Shown here: positions 47,826 to 57,632 of the stretch, piece by piece
How positions within the stretch are numbered: position 1 is the first letter of the stretch
Layout: every line of letters begins with the position of its first letter
Assembly (NCBI RefSeq): GCF_902712875.1
Contig: NZ_LR743509.1
Span: 4,478,001 to 4,542,000 of the forward strand
DNA: 64,000 bases
Direction: 5' to 3'
DNA from: Hyphomicrobium sp. ghe19
Lineage (GTDB): Bacteria; Pseudomonadota; Alphaproteobacteria; Rhizobiales; Hyphomicrobiaceae
Made by a program: the position numbers and the translations under genes
Notes under the pieces: generated by a model
What the model was told of the DNA's origin: nothing
What the model saw: only the letters and a program-made list of their open reading frames with translations
The model's database searches: none

Positions 47826-48220
47826 ACGGCTGTTCAAAAATTTAGAGTAAACAAGGGAGCTGAAGTTGATCCGAGCCTCCGAGGCCGTCTCGTTGCTCTC
47901 AAGGTGCGGCGCGACCCACTTGCCGTGGAAATTGCCGAGCTGCAGAACCGCATTTCGAATGGCGAGCCAACGATCACGCCGGAAAAGATCGCCTAGCTGG
48001 CAGTCCTGCTGCGAGACAAGCTAAAAAATGGTCCGCCCGAGCTGAAGCGGGCCTATGCCCGACTCGCAGTCCGCGAAGTTACGGTCCAAGACAAGGAAAT
48101 CCGTATATGCGGCTCGAAGTCCGTCCTGGCCAAAGCGGCGTCGCAGGGCCTCGATCAAACGGCGCCCGCAGTTCTCTCTTTATGTTCGGAGAAGGCGCGT
48201 CGCCGCCAGAATCATAACCT
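47826..48220 (+). pseudogene. C-terminal remnant of a large serine recombinase
   Basis: An open stretch resembles the C-terminal part of site-specific serine recombinases: RGRLVALKVRRDPLAVEIA, then an in-frame TAG at 47994-47996, then LRDKLKNGPPELKRAYARL and VREVTVQDKEIRI. The catalytic N-terminal domain is missing. It marks the left edge of the eroded island that occupies the rest of the window. Confidence 0.65.
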
Positions 48221-48330
48221 GAAGGCCGTTGATTCAAATCAACAGCGCTCCCTCTCCCATTCGTTAGGGAAGTATTTATCAGCCGCTGGCCCTTCGCCAT
48301 ATGATTCGCCATATGAAGTGGGCCGCTCTC

Positions 48331-48696
48331 TCAACCTCCGGCACCCATATGCCCTGTGGTGTGCTCGTTCGCCGACCACAGCGCCAGCACGATTGCTGCG
48401 ATGCCGATCACCATGCTTGTACGCGTCGCTGCCGCATTGCCGCTGAAGTTCAACACCCATGGTGCCACGATCAGCCAGGCTCCCAAGACGGCGCTGATCC
48501 ACTCCTCCCAGACGCGGAAGGCAAACAGAGCCGCCAAAGCCATCAACGTGATGACGGCACCAACGACGTGCGCATTCAGCGCAGCGCTGCCTTCCGTTGC
48601 ATAGTTTAGCGCCCAAGGTGAGATGAAAAGTGCAATTCCTAGGAGGACGTTGACCGAGTCCTGCCAATCGCTTGTGATGTTTTGTCTTGCATCCAT
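48331..48696 (-). CDS. SPW-repeat membrane protein
   Basis: A 121-residue protein with four membrane helices in two repeats, each with the SPW-type signature: LFISPWALNYA and LIVAPWVLNFSG. The role of this family is unknown. ATG 48696 follows AAGGAGG at eight bases; an upstream TTG at 48702 is too close to it. Confidence 0.85.
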   Translation of the reverse strand: MDARQNITSDWQDSVNVLLGIALFISPWALNYATEGSAALNAHVVGAVITLMALAALFAFRVWEEWISAVLGAWLIVAPWVLNFSGNAAATRTSMVIGIAAIVLALWSANEHTTGHMGAGG

Positions 48697-48811
48697 TGCC
48701 AACCTCCTTCGGCTGACATCGCGACACCCATCAGGGGAATTCGCATCAGTATATTAGCAGGTAATTGTTTATCGAACCCGTTCAAGGGCGCTGCAGCCTG
48801 AATCGAAAAAT

Positions 48812-49312
48812 TTGATCAATCGTACGCGTTACCGCAATGCAATACGCCCATTGTGTGTGACACTCGGCGAAGCGATCGTCGATCCGTTGCGACGGCCGGT
48901 TGCGTTCATCGGCGACGGTGCATTTCAGATGACGGCCCAGGAGCTCTCGTCGCTTTGTCGACGAAAGAGCAACGCCATAGTGCTCCTCCTGAATAACGAC
49001 GGCTACACAACCGAACGGGCCATCCACGAGGGGCCTTACAACGACATTCAACCATGGGCCTATCACAAGCTCCCGGAGGATTTCGGCGGAGGCTGGGGCC
49101 GGCTAGTGACAACCGAGGACGAACTCGACGACGCACTCGCGCACGCTCAGACGACAAACGACGGACCCGCCTCGATTGAAATCATGCTCGAGAGGTTCGA
49201 CACGTCCGATGCACTGAAACAATTGGGCGCCGAGTTGTCTCCTGAAAACGGGCAGGTGCGCGTTTTGAGGAAGAGTGGAAGTGCTAGCGATACGGTGAAA
49301 AAGTTATACTGA
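48812..49312 (+). pseudogene. C-terminal fragment of a pyruvate/indolepyruvate-type decarboxylase
   Basis: About 150 residues match the C-terminal thiamine-diphosphate domain of 2-keto-acid decarboxylases: FIGDGAFQMTAQELSS (GDG of the cofactor motif), LLLNNDGYTTERAI (NN end of the motif) and YNDIQPWAYHKLPEDFGGG. A full enzyme is about 550 residues; homology stops near VTLGEA (about 48855), where unrelated sequence begins. No initiation signal is seen. It is a truncated gene left by recombination. Confidence 0.75.
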
Positions 49313-49631
49313 AATCGGGTGTTGAATCCTCGTCCCGGGCGCGCCGCGGAATGCGTTCGCACGCGAGGACGAACTTCGAGGTCGTTGTTTTGGATTCCGC
49401 CGTGAAGTGCTCAGTTGAAGATCCCGCCGCAACGGCTGCCATCGAGATCAACGTTCGGCGCAGCAGGAAGGCGCCCCGGCCGTTGTTCATATGTAGCGTT
49501 TTGCAGACGTCGCCAGAATCGGTTGGTCTACTCTGCTCTCCGGCCAGCCCCAGACGCTGGTCAATGAGCATTCTAGCATGAACCAAGGTAGGCTGATGAC
49601 ACAGTCCAATTACACAAAACGCGGCTGCCGC
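49313..49631. other. Gene-free stretch
   Basis: Reading frames here have no ribosome binding site or family similarity. A single TTGTTCATAT at 49483-49492 matches nine of ten bases of the E. coli TorR box (CTGTTCATAT), but it is alone and not upstream of an intact gene on a matching strand. Confidence 0.4.
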
Positions 49632-50093
49632 TTACCGCGTCGTCATTTTGTGGAGGTTGCCTTTTCGGTAGCGCTCGTCACCAGTAACCTCGACGCCGAG
49701 CCAGTCAGGGCGGCTGAATTCAGTGTTTGTCGCGGGCAGCTCTATCTCGGCAACGATAATCCCGGTAAGCTCGCCGCTGTACTCATCAATCTCCCACCTA
49801 AAACCACCACTGTCGACTATGTGACGTGTCTTCTCGATAATCCTGCCTTGACAGTAATTGCCGAGTAGTTCGTTTGCGTCCACGAGGGGTATTTCGTATT
49901 CGAACTCCGCTCGGATCAAGCCGTTGCGGGAGCCCTTGATGGCAATGGTCGCACGGTCGCCATTGATGCGTACGCGCACCTTTTTCCCGCCATCAGTCGC
50001 GATCAGCCCATCACGGATATGGAGACTAAAAACGCGCAGCGCTCTCCACCCATCGTTTGCAACAAGGAACTTACGCTCGATCTCGATTGCCAT
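49632..50093 (-). CDS. CYTH-domain protein (inorganic triphosphatase-like)
   Basis: A 153-residue single-domain CYTH protein, beginning with the family signature EIERKFLV. Paired charged residues of the tunnel fold follow (KVRVRINGDRATIAIKG; EFEYEIPLVDA; EIDEYSGELTGIIVAEIEL). Such proteins hydrolyse inorganic triphosphate or nucleoside triphosphates with a metal ion. No accompanying CHAD domain is present. It sits alone among degraded genes. Confidence 0.85.
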   Translation of the reverse strand: MAIEIERKFLVANDGWRALRVFSLHIRDGLIATDGGKKVRVRINGDRATIAIKGSRNGLIRAEFEYEIPLVDANELLGNYCQGRIIEKTRHIVDSGGFRWEIDEYSGELTGIIVAEIELPATNTEFSRPDWLGVEVTGDERYRKGNLHKMTTR

Positions 50094-50340
50094 GCCATTG
50101 ACTATGCTTTGCTGTGGCAGGATACACGCGGTGTTCTCCGATTTCCTTTATCGACCGCCCGCTCCAGAAGCGATCATGGCGCAGCGTCCGGTTCACGCGG
50201 CCGACTCAGATGCTGCCCAATGGCGGCAAGTGGTTGGACACGTGACGCTCCCGTATTACGGCGTCGACCGCCAGCGCTGGAGCCAGCAAGTTTGGCCGAC
50301 ATCAAATCGCGGGTGCCGAACTGCCAAGGCCTCATGCTTG

Positions 50341-50364
50341 GTGGCGGCGGAGCTCCGCCGCCAC
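50341..50364. repeat. Perfect 24-bp palindrome in a 306-bp gap
   Basis: Bases 50341-50352 (GTGGCGGCGGAG) are the exact reverse complement of 50353-50364 (CTCCGCCGCCAC). It lies in the gap between the CYTH gene start and the 3' end of the unknown exported-protein gene. There is no T-run, so it is not a standard terminator; it could be a cruciform-forming protein site or part of a lost element. Confidence 0.6.
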
Positions 50365-50399
50365 ATCTCGTCCCAGGCGATCAAGTAAACGCCAAAGGC

Positions 50400-51923
50400 T
50401 TATTTGAAGTTCGCCTGACGGCAGGATGTACTCTCGACAGGTCCCGATGGCTTGTGCAGCAGCGGCGGAACGGGCGTGTAGCCGACGGGCTTTTCCGACA
50501 CCGGATAAACGAGTGTGATCTCGCTCGGTATCTTAGTCGCGTCCTGATTGACGTGCTGATGCGCGACGTTATAGGGGTCAGAAAAGACGCCATATTCACC
50601 CGGCGTCACCTTGTAGACAACGGACTTGCTGCCGGCGCCAGCGTTGGCAAGGTATTTCGTGGGTTCACTCCAGTCGCGTCCGTCGAGATTGCTGTAAAAT
50701 TTGACATCGAGGAGGACGGCGTCGCACATCGGCGTCACCTCTTCATACTGAGTAGCCCATCCCGAGCCACCTGAAGTATCAGGATAACGTCCCCAATCAC
50801 CGCCCTTCATCGGACAAGCTCCGCCCCCGCCGTAGGCCGCACGGTTGGGATGATGGACGCCATAAACCGGCAGGCCAATCGCTCGAGCAATGTGACCATC
50901 TTCGAGATTGAAACGCGGCGCTGCGGTCACCTCCGTTTTCAATCCCTTCGCCTTGGTGCCAAGGGATTGAAAATATGGTCCGTCAGGACGCACGTAGCGG
51001 AAATCGTCGTTGTTGTCGTTGTCGAACACGGCCAGCAGAAAAAGGTAGGGCTTATTGAAGAACGGACGTTCGACGAGATAGTATTCCGCCTTCGTCTTGC
51101 CAGTGTCGATCGCCTTCCAGTTTACGTGCAACGCGTCCATGCCTTCTTGGCCAACATTCGCCCAGGTTCGAGCATCCGGAAAATGTTGAAGTCGCAGAAC
51201 GTTCGTATAGTTTTCGCGAATATCCAGACCTGCCCGCTTCCCGAGTGGCCCCACCTGGTTTGCGCCGGGTTGGGCGAAAGCGAAATGCAAGGCTTCAGCA
51301 GCATAGGGATAATCTGCTTCCGACATGGTGCAGAAAAAATTCGGCAGGTCTATCGGATCGTGCGCGGCGTATCGGGCTTTGTATTTCGGGTGGGTAATCG
51401 GAAGATCGATGTAGTTCAACCGACCATCCGCAGTAAATTTCTGGTCAGGATATTTGTAGCCTGACCAGCTTTCGTCTGGCAAAAACGACGAGTACTCACT
51501 CTCGAGAGAGGCCAGCTTCTTAGCGTCCATGATGTCTGAATTCGCGGGAAGACCTGCAGCGTCTTTCTTGCGGTATTCGCGGATCATACCGCTCTCTTGT
51601 ACCCGCCAAAGTCCGTGCTTTCCTTCTCCGATCATCGAAAGCACCTGTTCGGCAATCGTAAAGAAGCGATACGTGTAGTTGGTATTCACATAACCAACGT
51701 AAAACGGCAGATGTGGAATTTTGGAATGCGTTGTCGAAGGACGACCGACTCCGACCAGGTCTTTCTGGCCGTCGTCCTCCTTCACGATTTGGTCACTCGT
51801 GTAAAAGTACGGGTCTCCGTTAGTCAGATCCCGCAAATCAATAGGTTCAGCCGCATTCACAGTTAGCGGCAGAATAGACAGTATTGCAGCCACGGGCAGT
51901 AGCTGACTTGCTCGCTTGCGCAT
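50400..51923 (-). CDS. Exported 507-residue protein of unknown function
   Basis: A signal peptide of about 24 residues (LPVAAILSILPLTVNA-AEP) leads to a soluble mature protein of about 480 residues, rich in Tyr, Asp, Asn and Pro and without membrane helices. Notable segments are SKIPHLPFYVGYVNTNYTY, VFDNDNNDDFRYV, GGGGACPMKGGDWGRYPD and NVAHQHVNQD. Four Cys are present (NFFCTM, GACPM, PMCDAV, TSCRQ), enough for two disulfides. I do not recognise a family; the His and acidic clusters could bind metal. It follows a cupin gene on the same strand, separated by a terminator, beside a TorTSR phosphorelay. Confidence 0.7.
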   Translation of the reverse strand: MRKRASQLLPVAAILSILPLTVNAAEPIDLRDLTNGDPYFYTSDQIVKEDDGQKDLVGVGRPSTTHSKIPHLPFYVGYVNTNYTYRFFTIAEQVLSMIGEGKHGLWRVQESGMIREYRKKDAAGLPANSDIMDAKKLASLESEYSSFLPDESWSGYKYPDQKFTADGRLNYIDLPITHPKYKARYAAHDPIDLPNFFCTMSEADYPYAAEALHFAFAQPGANQVGPLGKRAGLDIRENYTNVLRLQHFPDARTWANVGQEGMDALHVNWKAIDTGKTKAEYYLVERPFFNKPYLFLLAVFDNDNNDDFRYVRPDGPYFQSLGTKAKGLKTEVTAAPRFNLEDGHIARAIGLPVYGVHHPNRAAYGGGGACPMKGGDWGRYPDTSGGSGWATQYEEVTPMCDAVLLDVKFYSNLDGRDWSEPTKYLANAGAGSKSVVYKVTPGEYGVFSDPYNVAHQHVNQDATKIPSEITLVYPVSEKPVGYTPVPPLLHKPSGPVESTSCRQANFK

Positions 51924-51956
51924 GTTGCGTCCTCATGAGTGTCGCTATCGGAGACC

Positions 51957-51982
51957 AAAAAGGGCGCCCATCAGAGCGCCCC
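51957..51982 (-). terminator. Rho-independent terminator after the cupin gene
   Basis: Read on the minus strand, GGGGCGC pairs with GCGCCC around an eight-base loop and is followed by TTTTT. It lies 11 bp after the cupin stop and about 35 bp before the start of the 507-residue protein gene. Some read-through could still supply the downstream gene. Confidence 0.75.
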
Positions 51983-51992
51983 AAATTAGCCG

Positions 51993-52436
51993 TCAGGAAT
52001 TATCGCGAGCACGCTGTCCGCAGATGAAGCCTAAACCTTCCTTTTCCGTGGTGAACGTGATCGTCGAACCTTTGGGGAAGAAGAGCACATCGCCCTTTGT
52101 TGCGGTCACGGTGTTTTTCCCGTCAGAGACCGTCATCGAACCCTCGAGGATAATTTTGGCCTCGTCGTAGGTGTAGTCGTAGGTCAACGGAGCGGACTTC
52201 TCGAGGCGGAACAGTCCGCAGGTCAACGGCGCTTTCGGGTCGTCCGACGAGATGATGTCCTGCAGAAAGGCGTCAACGTTCGGAGTGCCCATGGACTTGA
52301 TCTGCATACCCTGGGCATTCTTGATATATGTGAGTTCTTTCGATGGTGCTTTGGCCTCCCCGTAGGCGCTTGCGGCAGCAACGATTGCGAACAGTCCAGC
52401 GCCAGCGAGAAAGCCCAGTCTCTTACGGTCAAGCAT
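51993..52436 (-). CDS. Exported cupin-fold protein (EutQ-like)
   Basis: A 147-residue product: signal peptide (about 25 residues, ending SAYG) and one cupin barrel with YDYTYDEAKIILEGSMTVSDG and KGDVLFFPKGSTITFTTE. The barrel resembles the EutQ/DUF861-type cupin. The metal-binding His of the first cupin motif is replaced (YDEAKIILEG), as in EutQ, where a Glu-based site is used. Secretion is unusual for this family. Its upstream region carries three phased TTGTTA elements that may be the target of TorR. Confidence 0.75.
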   Translation of the reverse strand: MLDRKRLGFLAGAGLFAIVAAASAYGEAKAPSKELTYIKNAQGMQIKSMGTPNVDAFLQDIISSDDPKAPLTCGLFRLEKSAPLTYDYTYDEAKIILEGSMTVSDGKNTVTATKGDVLFFPKGSTITFTTEKEGLGFICGQRARDNS

Positions 52437-52549
52437 ATTTCGTCCCTTCTAGGTTTGTTTTGTCGGATGCCGCCCGAACCCGATTGACGCGAGTCAAATC
52501 ATCAGCAAGCAACCGGTTTTTCATTCACGCCTGGAAGGGTATTGCGGGC

Positions 52550-52608
52550 TTGTTATTCCGCGGATCCAATCTTGTTAACGCGAGGTGCGAAGTTGTGAAA
52601 ATTTGTTA
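52550..52608. promoter_or_regulatory. Three phased TTGTTA elements upstream of the cupin gene
   Basis: TTGTTA occurs at 52550-52555, 52572-52577 and 52603-52608, in the same orientation and with start spacings of 22 and 31 bases, close to two and three helical turns. The gap lies between the cupin start and the 3' end of torT. E. coli TorR boxes are direct decamers of related shape (CTGTTCATAT). They are candidate TorR sites by position; there is no direct evidence. Confidence 0.3.
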
Positions 52609-52634
52609 AAAAGAAGAAGAGCGCGCTGGGCGCG

Positions 52635-53696
52635 TTAAGGCACTTCGAAGCGTGGGACAAAAGAAGGGGGCGCCAAACAGTCAGCCAGCGGCATGTCATC
52701 CACCGTTTGCTTGTCCACCATCGTGATGGGTGGTCCCAGATGACGATGGATGAGCTTGCCCTCGATCGCCCTTATAGCTTGATCAATCGCCAAACGCCCC
52801 TGCAGAACAGGCGCGTCGGTCGGCGCCGCAATAACTTTTCCACGCTTGATGGCGCGATACGTTCCGTGCGTGAAATAGGTGGAAGCGATCATCACGCGCC
52901 CCTCCAATCCGCGAGCACGCAGCACACTCACAGCTGCGTCAGCTGTCACGGCGCTGCCGACGAGGTAGGCAATCGTCGGGAAGTGATCGAGCGTCTCCTC
53001 AACAAGTCGCAGTTGGATCTCAAATCCAGTATCTCCCCAATCCACTGCCGCGATTTTGGCCGAGCTTCCGGCGATGCCTTCTCTGAAGCCGGCATCCACG
53101 AAGTGGACCCATCCTGCACCCTCTGGACCTGGGAACCATGCGATGGGCGCCGATGGGCCGGACAATGGAGTTCTTGCCGCGATGTAGCGGCCAATCGCGC
53201 GTCCCATATCCCGCCATGGCACGCCAACTTTCGCCGATATGCCGCGGTTATCGATGTCATTGACCGCGGCGATGACAGGCATCCGCTTTGCGATGTCTCG
53301 AATGAGCGGCGTGAGTCCGTCGTACGATGACGGACTCACGATCACGGCGTCGGAGGTTCGACTGCACATTTCTATTTGTTCCCTCTGACGATCTACGCTT
53401 GGGTATCCGCCGGCATCGATAACGGTTAGTTGAACTCCAGCTGCGAGCGCCTGCTCGACCATGCCGTAGTTAACGCTAATCCAGTAGGCATCCTTGAGGT
53501 GCGGATACGACGCGCAGATTCGCCAAGGCCGAGCGGCCCGCGCCAGCGGTTCAACCATTACGGTCGAGGGTATGCCCGAATAGTCGTAGGGCTCAGGCCA
53601 AGCCAACACGTTCCATTCTGATGCGCCAGCGGGAGCGGGCAGAACGACGGCGAGGCAGAGCGATCCGATCAAGCATTGCAGCCGAGCCCAATTCAT
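52635..53696 (-). CDS. torT: TorT-type periplasmic sensor protein
   Basis: A 353-residue periplasmic binding protein of the type-I sugar-binding fold with a 25-residue signal peptide (ending AGA). The order of motifs, WNVLAWPEPYDYSG at the start, GVQLTVIDAGGYPSVDRQ, AAVNDIDNRGISAKVGV and HRHLGPPITMVD, matches TorT. Length is like that of E. coli TorT (342). TorT binds trimethylamine N-oxide or a related small molecule and changes TorS activity. It is divergent from torS. A short GC hairpin and T-rich run lie just after the stop on the minus strand. Confidence 0.85.
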   Translation of the reverse strand: MNWARLQCLIGSLCLAVVLPAPAGASEWNVLAWPEPYDYSGIPSTVMVEPLARAARPWRICASYPHLKDAYWISVNYGMVEQALAAGVQLTVIDAGGYPSVDRQREQIEMCSRTSDAVIVSPSSYDGLTPLIRDIAKRMPVIAAVNDIDNRGISAKVGVPWRDMGRAIGRYIAARTPLSGPSAPIAWFPGPEGAGWVHFVDAGFREGIAGSSAKIAAVDWGDTGFEIQLRLVEETLDHFPTIAYLVGSAVTADAAVSVLRARGLEGRVMIASTYFTHGTYRAIKRGKVIAAPTDAPVLQGRLAIDQAIRAIEGKLIHRHLGPPITMVDKQTVDDMPLADCLAPPSFVPRFEVP

Positions 53697-53795
53697 TCAC
53701 ATTCTCCTGCCCGCGCTAGCGTTCCAGCTGCCGTTATGCGAAATCGCGTTGAGGAGCAATGACTGCCGCGACGGCATCGTATAGGTTCCAGAATA

Positions 53796-56702
53796 ATGTT
53801 TTCCAACTCTCACATTGGCCGGCGGCTCCTACTCGCATTTCTAGTCATTTCTGCGCTTTCGCTTTTGCCCGGAATCGTGGGTTGGCTCATCCTTCGTGAT
53901 GTCGCAAAGACGCAGTCGCATCTTAGCGAAGAGGCCCTTCCAACCGTCTTGGCTTCAGAATCGCTTGTTGAAATGAATGACCGGCTCGTCGCGCTCGGTC
54001 CCGCCTTGCGTGCCGCCGATAGTCAGGAAAACTTCGACCGTTATAAAATTGAATTGTCGGAGTTGCGTGAGCGGGTTCGATTGCTCGTCGGCAGCATCGC
54101 GACGAAACTGCCTGCGCCACAGGCCCGCGAACTGCACGACCTCGTGGAGAGATTGCTCCGTGAGCTGGAGGTTCAAAAACAGCTCGTTGCCGAGCGGCTT
54201 GCGGTGACTGAAACGTTGCGGCGAGAAATCAAGACCGCGACGACGACGGCCGCGGCCTTGGTCGACCTGTCGGAGACATTTGTTTCGAACGCTCAGGCGC
54301 TGATTACTGCAGTTACTGCCGACCTGTACACGCCTGAAAGAGACACGCGCGATCGCGAGTTATTTCTATCGACGCTTGACCAACTCGTCGAGCGTGATTT
54401 CTTCAACTTCGAAAGGATGTTCGAACTGCGCCTCGCCGCCTCGCAGCTCAGCGTGGTCATAACGCGCTTCAATAATGCTTCGGATGCTGAATTATCGGAC
54501 TTGGCGTCCGAATATCGCCAACATCTCGCGACTATCGCGCGAGGCGTCACCATCGTATCCGATCCCACGCGCCGCAAGGAGGCCGAGAGCTATCTCGACA
54601 TTCTAGCTCACACTGTCGACGACGCAGATCCGTCAAAGAATATCGTCGATCAAAAGCGACGATTGCTTCAGCTTGCCGATCAATCTGAAACACAGGCCGT
54701 GGCGGCAACGAAGGTCGCCGGGGAGATGAAGACGGTTGCGGACAACATGCTTCGGCGAGCCGGTCAATACGCGACGGAAAACTCATCACAAGCCGCGGAC
54801 GGAGTGAGCTTCGGCCTGCTCGTTTTGATCGGGGCCTCCCTCGCTGGCTTCGGCTTATCCGCACTTTTCGTTTGGCGGTTTGTCGAGCGTCGGCTCGTGC
54901 ATCCGCTTGGAAAAGTCACGGATGCTTTGGAAGCTCTGTCGAGCGGCAACATCGATATCGAGGTCAGCGAAGAAGGCGCGCCTGAGTTGCGTAAACTCAG
55001 TCGCGCGGTAGCTGTTTTTCGCGATGAAACGCGCCGGCGTCGTGCGCTGGAAGATGCGCAGCGGCAGACAAACGAAGAATTGCGCCGTCACAGGGAGGAA
55101 CTCCGTCAACTCGTTGAAGAGCAAACAGAGATGCTCCGAACAGCCAATGAGCGTTTGTTAGTTGAGGCAGGCGAGCATGCCGTCGCCCGTGAGAAAGCCG
55201 AGGCGGCCAACCGTGCCAAGACGGAGTTTCTCGCGATCATGAGCCACGAGATCCGCACCCCGCTGACGGGAATTACGGGGATGATCGATCTGTTGCGGTC
55301 TACAAAACTGTCTCCGGAGCAAGATCGCTGGACAACGGGAGCGATGCGCGCATCCGGAGCTCTTCTCGGTGTGCTGAATTCAATTCTTGGTTATGCAAAA
55401 ATTGAAGGCGGCGAAGGCACTCTCGATGTTTGCAATTTTAGCATGCTGGCTTTGGGGCAACGTATCGCAACGATGATGCGACCCATGGCGGAGTCAAAAG
55501 GGCTGTCGCTGAAACTCATCGTCGGTCGGGAAGTTTGGCAGGCGTATTGGGGTGATGCTGGTAAGCTTCAGCAGATCATCATCAACCTGGTCAACAATGC
55601 CATAAAATTCACCGACCGCGGAGAGGTGGAAATCATCATTGACGTCGTTCACACCGGCGACGACGCCCAGACTCTGAAAATAAACGTGACCGACACAGGG
55701 CCGGGCATCCCGGAAGATCAGTTGGAGAGAGTCTTTGAGGCTTTCGTTCAAGCCGACGCGGGTGTGGGGCGCCGTTATGGCGGCACAGGACTAGGTCTTG
55801 CTATCTGTCGTCGGTTGACTGACCGGATGAATGGCAAATTGTCTGTCGCCTCCATGGTCGGGGTCGGCTCCACGTTTTCGCTCGTCATATCTTTTGACAG
55901 AGGAAACGCTGAACTTGAAACGTCTCACGAGATGTCAGAGAGCACGAGCGCTGCTCGAAATGTGCTTCTTATCGAAGATGATGAAACTACCCGTATTGTG
56001 GCAACCGCGTACCTTGAGCGACTTGGGCATCGCACGCTGGCGACGCCGGACGGGTGCTCCGCATTGGAGGCGGCCCCGAGTTTCCATCCGGATGTCGTCG
56101 TGACTGACGTTAGCCTGCCAGGCATGGATGGTTTGGAACTAGCGAACCGGCTTCGCGAACTTTTAAACCGATCGGATCTCCCGATCGTTTGCATGTCGGC
56201 CCACGTGTTTCCCGCTGACGTGGAGCGCTTCCTCGCGAGCGGGATGGATGTTTTTGTCGCAAAGCCGCTTTCCGCCCAGTCTTTATCTCAGGCCCTGGCG
56301 TCGGCATTTGCAGACCGGCGACCAGAGATTGACCGCAGATCTCTTTCACAGGATATCCGAACATTGGGGCTAAGCGTGGTCCGAAGCCTCATTGCCTCCG
56401 CCAAATATGCCATGTCCTCTCGCTTTGGGGACATCGAAGCGGCTCTTGCGATCGACGATCGAAAAGAAATCTGCAGGCTTGCCCACGTCATTCAAAGCAC
56501 TTCGGGCTCCCTCAATCTCATTGCGCTCCGTGGCGCTGCTGAACGCTTAGAGAACTTGGCGGAGCAGGCGGAAAAGGAAGACATTATTGGCTTAGTGGCG
56601 GCCTGCCGTCGAGCTTGGACGGAAGGCCTCAAGCTTCTCGAGGCTGAGGTAGGAGTAGAGCCAGCGCGGACGATCGATCACTCGACTATCGCAGCTAGAT
56701 AA
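53796..56702 (+). CDS. torS: TorS-type tripartite hybrid histidine kinase
   Basis: A 968-residue phosphorelay kinase: TM1 about 10-33, a helical periplasmic sensor 34-335, TM2 337-361, HAMP, coiled coil, HisKA with H484 ([11 protein letters not shown]), HATPase ([18 protein letters not shown]), receiver with D771 ([11 protein letters not shown]) and a histidine-phosphotransfer domain with H897 ([13 protein letters not shown]). E. coli TorS (914 residues) has the same order. Phosphate should go H484-D771-H897 to TorR. The HPt motif differs from the usual AHxLKGxA. It overlaps the end of torR by 25 bp, tail to tail. Confidence 0.93.
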   Translation: MFSNSHIGRRLLLAFLVISALSLLPGIVGWLILRDVAKTQSHLSEEALPTVLASESLVEMNDRLVALGPALRAADSQENFDRYKIELSELRERVRLLVGSIATKLPAPQARELHDLVERLLRELEVQKQLVAERLAVTETLRREIKTATTTAAALVDLSETFVSNAQALITAVTADLYTPERDTRDRELFLSTLDQLVERDFFNFERMFELRLAASQLSVVITRFNNASDAELSDLASEYRQHLATIARGVTIVSDPTRRKEAESYLDILAHTVDDADPSKNIVDQKRRLLQLADQSETQAVAATKVAGEMKTVADNMLRRAGQYATENSSQAADGVSFGLLVLIGASLAGFGLSALFVWRFVERRLVHPLGKVTDALEALSSGNIDIEVSEEGAPELRKLSRAVAVFRDETRRRRALEDAQRQTNEELRRHREELRQLVEEQTEMLRTANERLLVEAGEHAVAREKAEAANRAKTEFLAIMSHEIRTPLTGITGMIDLLRSTKLSPEQDRWTTGAMRASGALLGVLNSILGYAKIEGGEGTLDVCNFSMLALGQRIATMMRPMAESKGLSLKLIVGREVWQAYWGDAGKLQQIIINLVNNAIKFTDRGEVEIIIDVVHTGDDAQTLKINVTDTGPGIPEDQLERVFEAFVQADAGVGRRYGGTGLGLAICRRLTDRMNGKLSVASMVGVGSTFSLVISFDRGNAELETSHEMSESTSAARNVLLIEDDETTRIVATAYLERLGHRTLATPDGCSALEAAPSFHPDVVVTDVSLPGMDGLELANRLRELLNRSDLPIVCMSAHVFPADVERFLASGMDVFVAKPLSAQSLSQALASAFADRRPEIDRRSLSQDIRTLGLSVVRSLIASAKYAMSSRFGDIEAALAIDDRKEICRLAHVIQSTSGSLNLIALRGAAERLENLAEQAEKEDIIGLVAACRRAWTEGLKLLEAEVGVEPARTIDHSTIAAR

Positions 56703-57388
56703 TAACCTTCGCCGTGCGAAGTGCCTATGATCTGCGGATGATCCGCCTGGTCCCCGAATTTGCGGCGCAGGCGCCGGACCAAAACGTCAACGGTTCGGTC
56801 TTCGACGTCCCATTCGCGATTAGCTATTTCCTTTAAGATCCGGCTACGACTCATAACCTGCCCTGGTTTGGATGCGAGAAGCGCCAGAAGCTTAAATTCG
56901 GAACGGGTGATATCGACAAAACGCCCGTCTTCGCCCTGAAGCGTGCGCTTTCCGAGGTCGAGCCGCCATCCTGCAAAACGGATAGTCTGTGCCGTTGACT
57001 GCATCGAGCGCCCGCGATCTAAGCGCCAGATCAGATTTTTGACGCGAGCTAATAGCTCGCGGGGCTCGAAGGGTTTCGTCACATAGTCGTCGGCCCCGAC
57101 CTCTAAGCCGACGATACGATCCGTGGTACTTGTGCGGCTAGTAATTATGATGATGCCGGCATCGGAATGCTCTCTCTGCTCACGGGCAAGTTTGAGGCCG
57201 TCGTCCCCCGGTAAGTTTACGTCTATCATTAATACTGTTGCGGGATCATTCTGAAGTATTTGCCGCATTTCCGAACCATTCGCGGCTTGGCTTACGCGAT
57301 AGCCTTCGGCGCAGAAGTAGTGTGCCAGCTTCATGCGGGTCACGATATCATCTTCGACTACAAGGATATGGGGAGCCGATTTGTCCAT
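56678..57388 (-). CDS. torR: TorR-type OmpR-family response regulator
   Basis: A 236-residue regulator. The receiver has D13/D14 and D56 ([11 protein letters not shown]), and the wording [33 protein letters not shown] is split here across shared TorR positions. A winged helix follows ([42 protein letters not shown]). The resemblance to E. coli TorR is strong over both domains. Likely targets are the two neighbouring exported-protein genes, since torCAD is absent from the window. Confidence 0.92.
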   Translation of the reverse strand: MDKSAPHILVVEDDIVTRMKLAHYFCAEGYRVSQAANGSEMRQILQNDPATVLMIDVNLPGDDGLKLAREQREHSDAGIIIITSRTSTTDRIVGLEVGADDYVTKPFEPRELLARVKNLIWRLDRGRSMQSTAQTIRFAGWRLDLGKRTLQGEDGRFVDITRSEFKLLALLASKPGQVMSRSRILKEIANREWDVEDRTVDVLVRRLRRKFGDQADHPQIIGTSHGEGYYLAAIVE

Positions 57389-57632
57389 AAGTACAAGCCC
57401 TGAAGTCGGCCAACATGGCCTTGACCGCCCCTTATAAGCTGCGGTGTGAATGCCCCCTCAAAAAGAGAGGCGCAGGTCCCAGCCAGCTTCATCGCTCGTG
57501 ACGCGGCCCAATGCAAGAGCGGTCCGTCTTGGGGTCTTCAAAGAGAAGCAAGGGCACCAGAGTCCGAAACTGTCAGAAGAAGCGCACCTTAGCTGACGTC
57601 GAGGGCAAGACCGCGCGAACGTTTGTCCGCCT

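Noticed and set aside
48225..48250. tRNA T-arm-like TTCAAATC near the recombinase remnant
   Set aside because: The flanking five-base stems do not pair correctly and no acceptor or anticodon arm was found.
48079..48312. Minus-strand frame with NQRPSGYDSGG-type text
   Set aside because: It is the antisense of the decayed recombinase region, without a ribosome binding site; such text is a common annotation artefact.
49483..49492. TTGTTCATAT, nine of ten bases of the E. coli TorR box
   Set aside because: It is a single copy in a gene-free stretch, not upstream of an intact co-directional gene, and TorR normally needs repeated boxes.
49284..49586. Minus-strand frame with a weakly hydrophobic stretch
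   Set aside because: It overlaps the end of the decarboxylase fragment, and the hydrophobic stretch is too short for a signal peptide.
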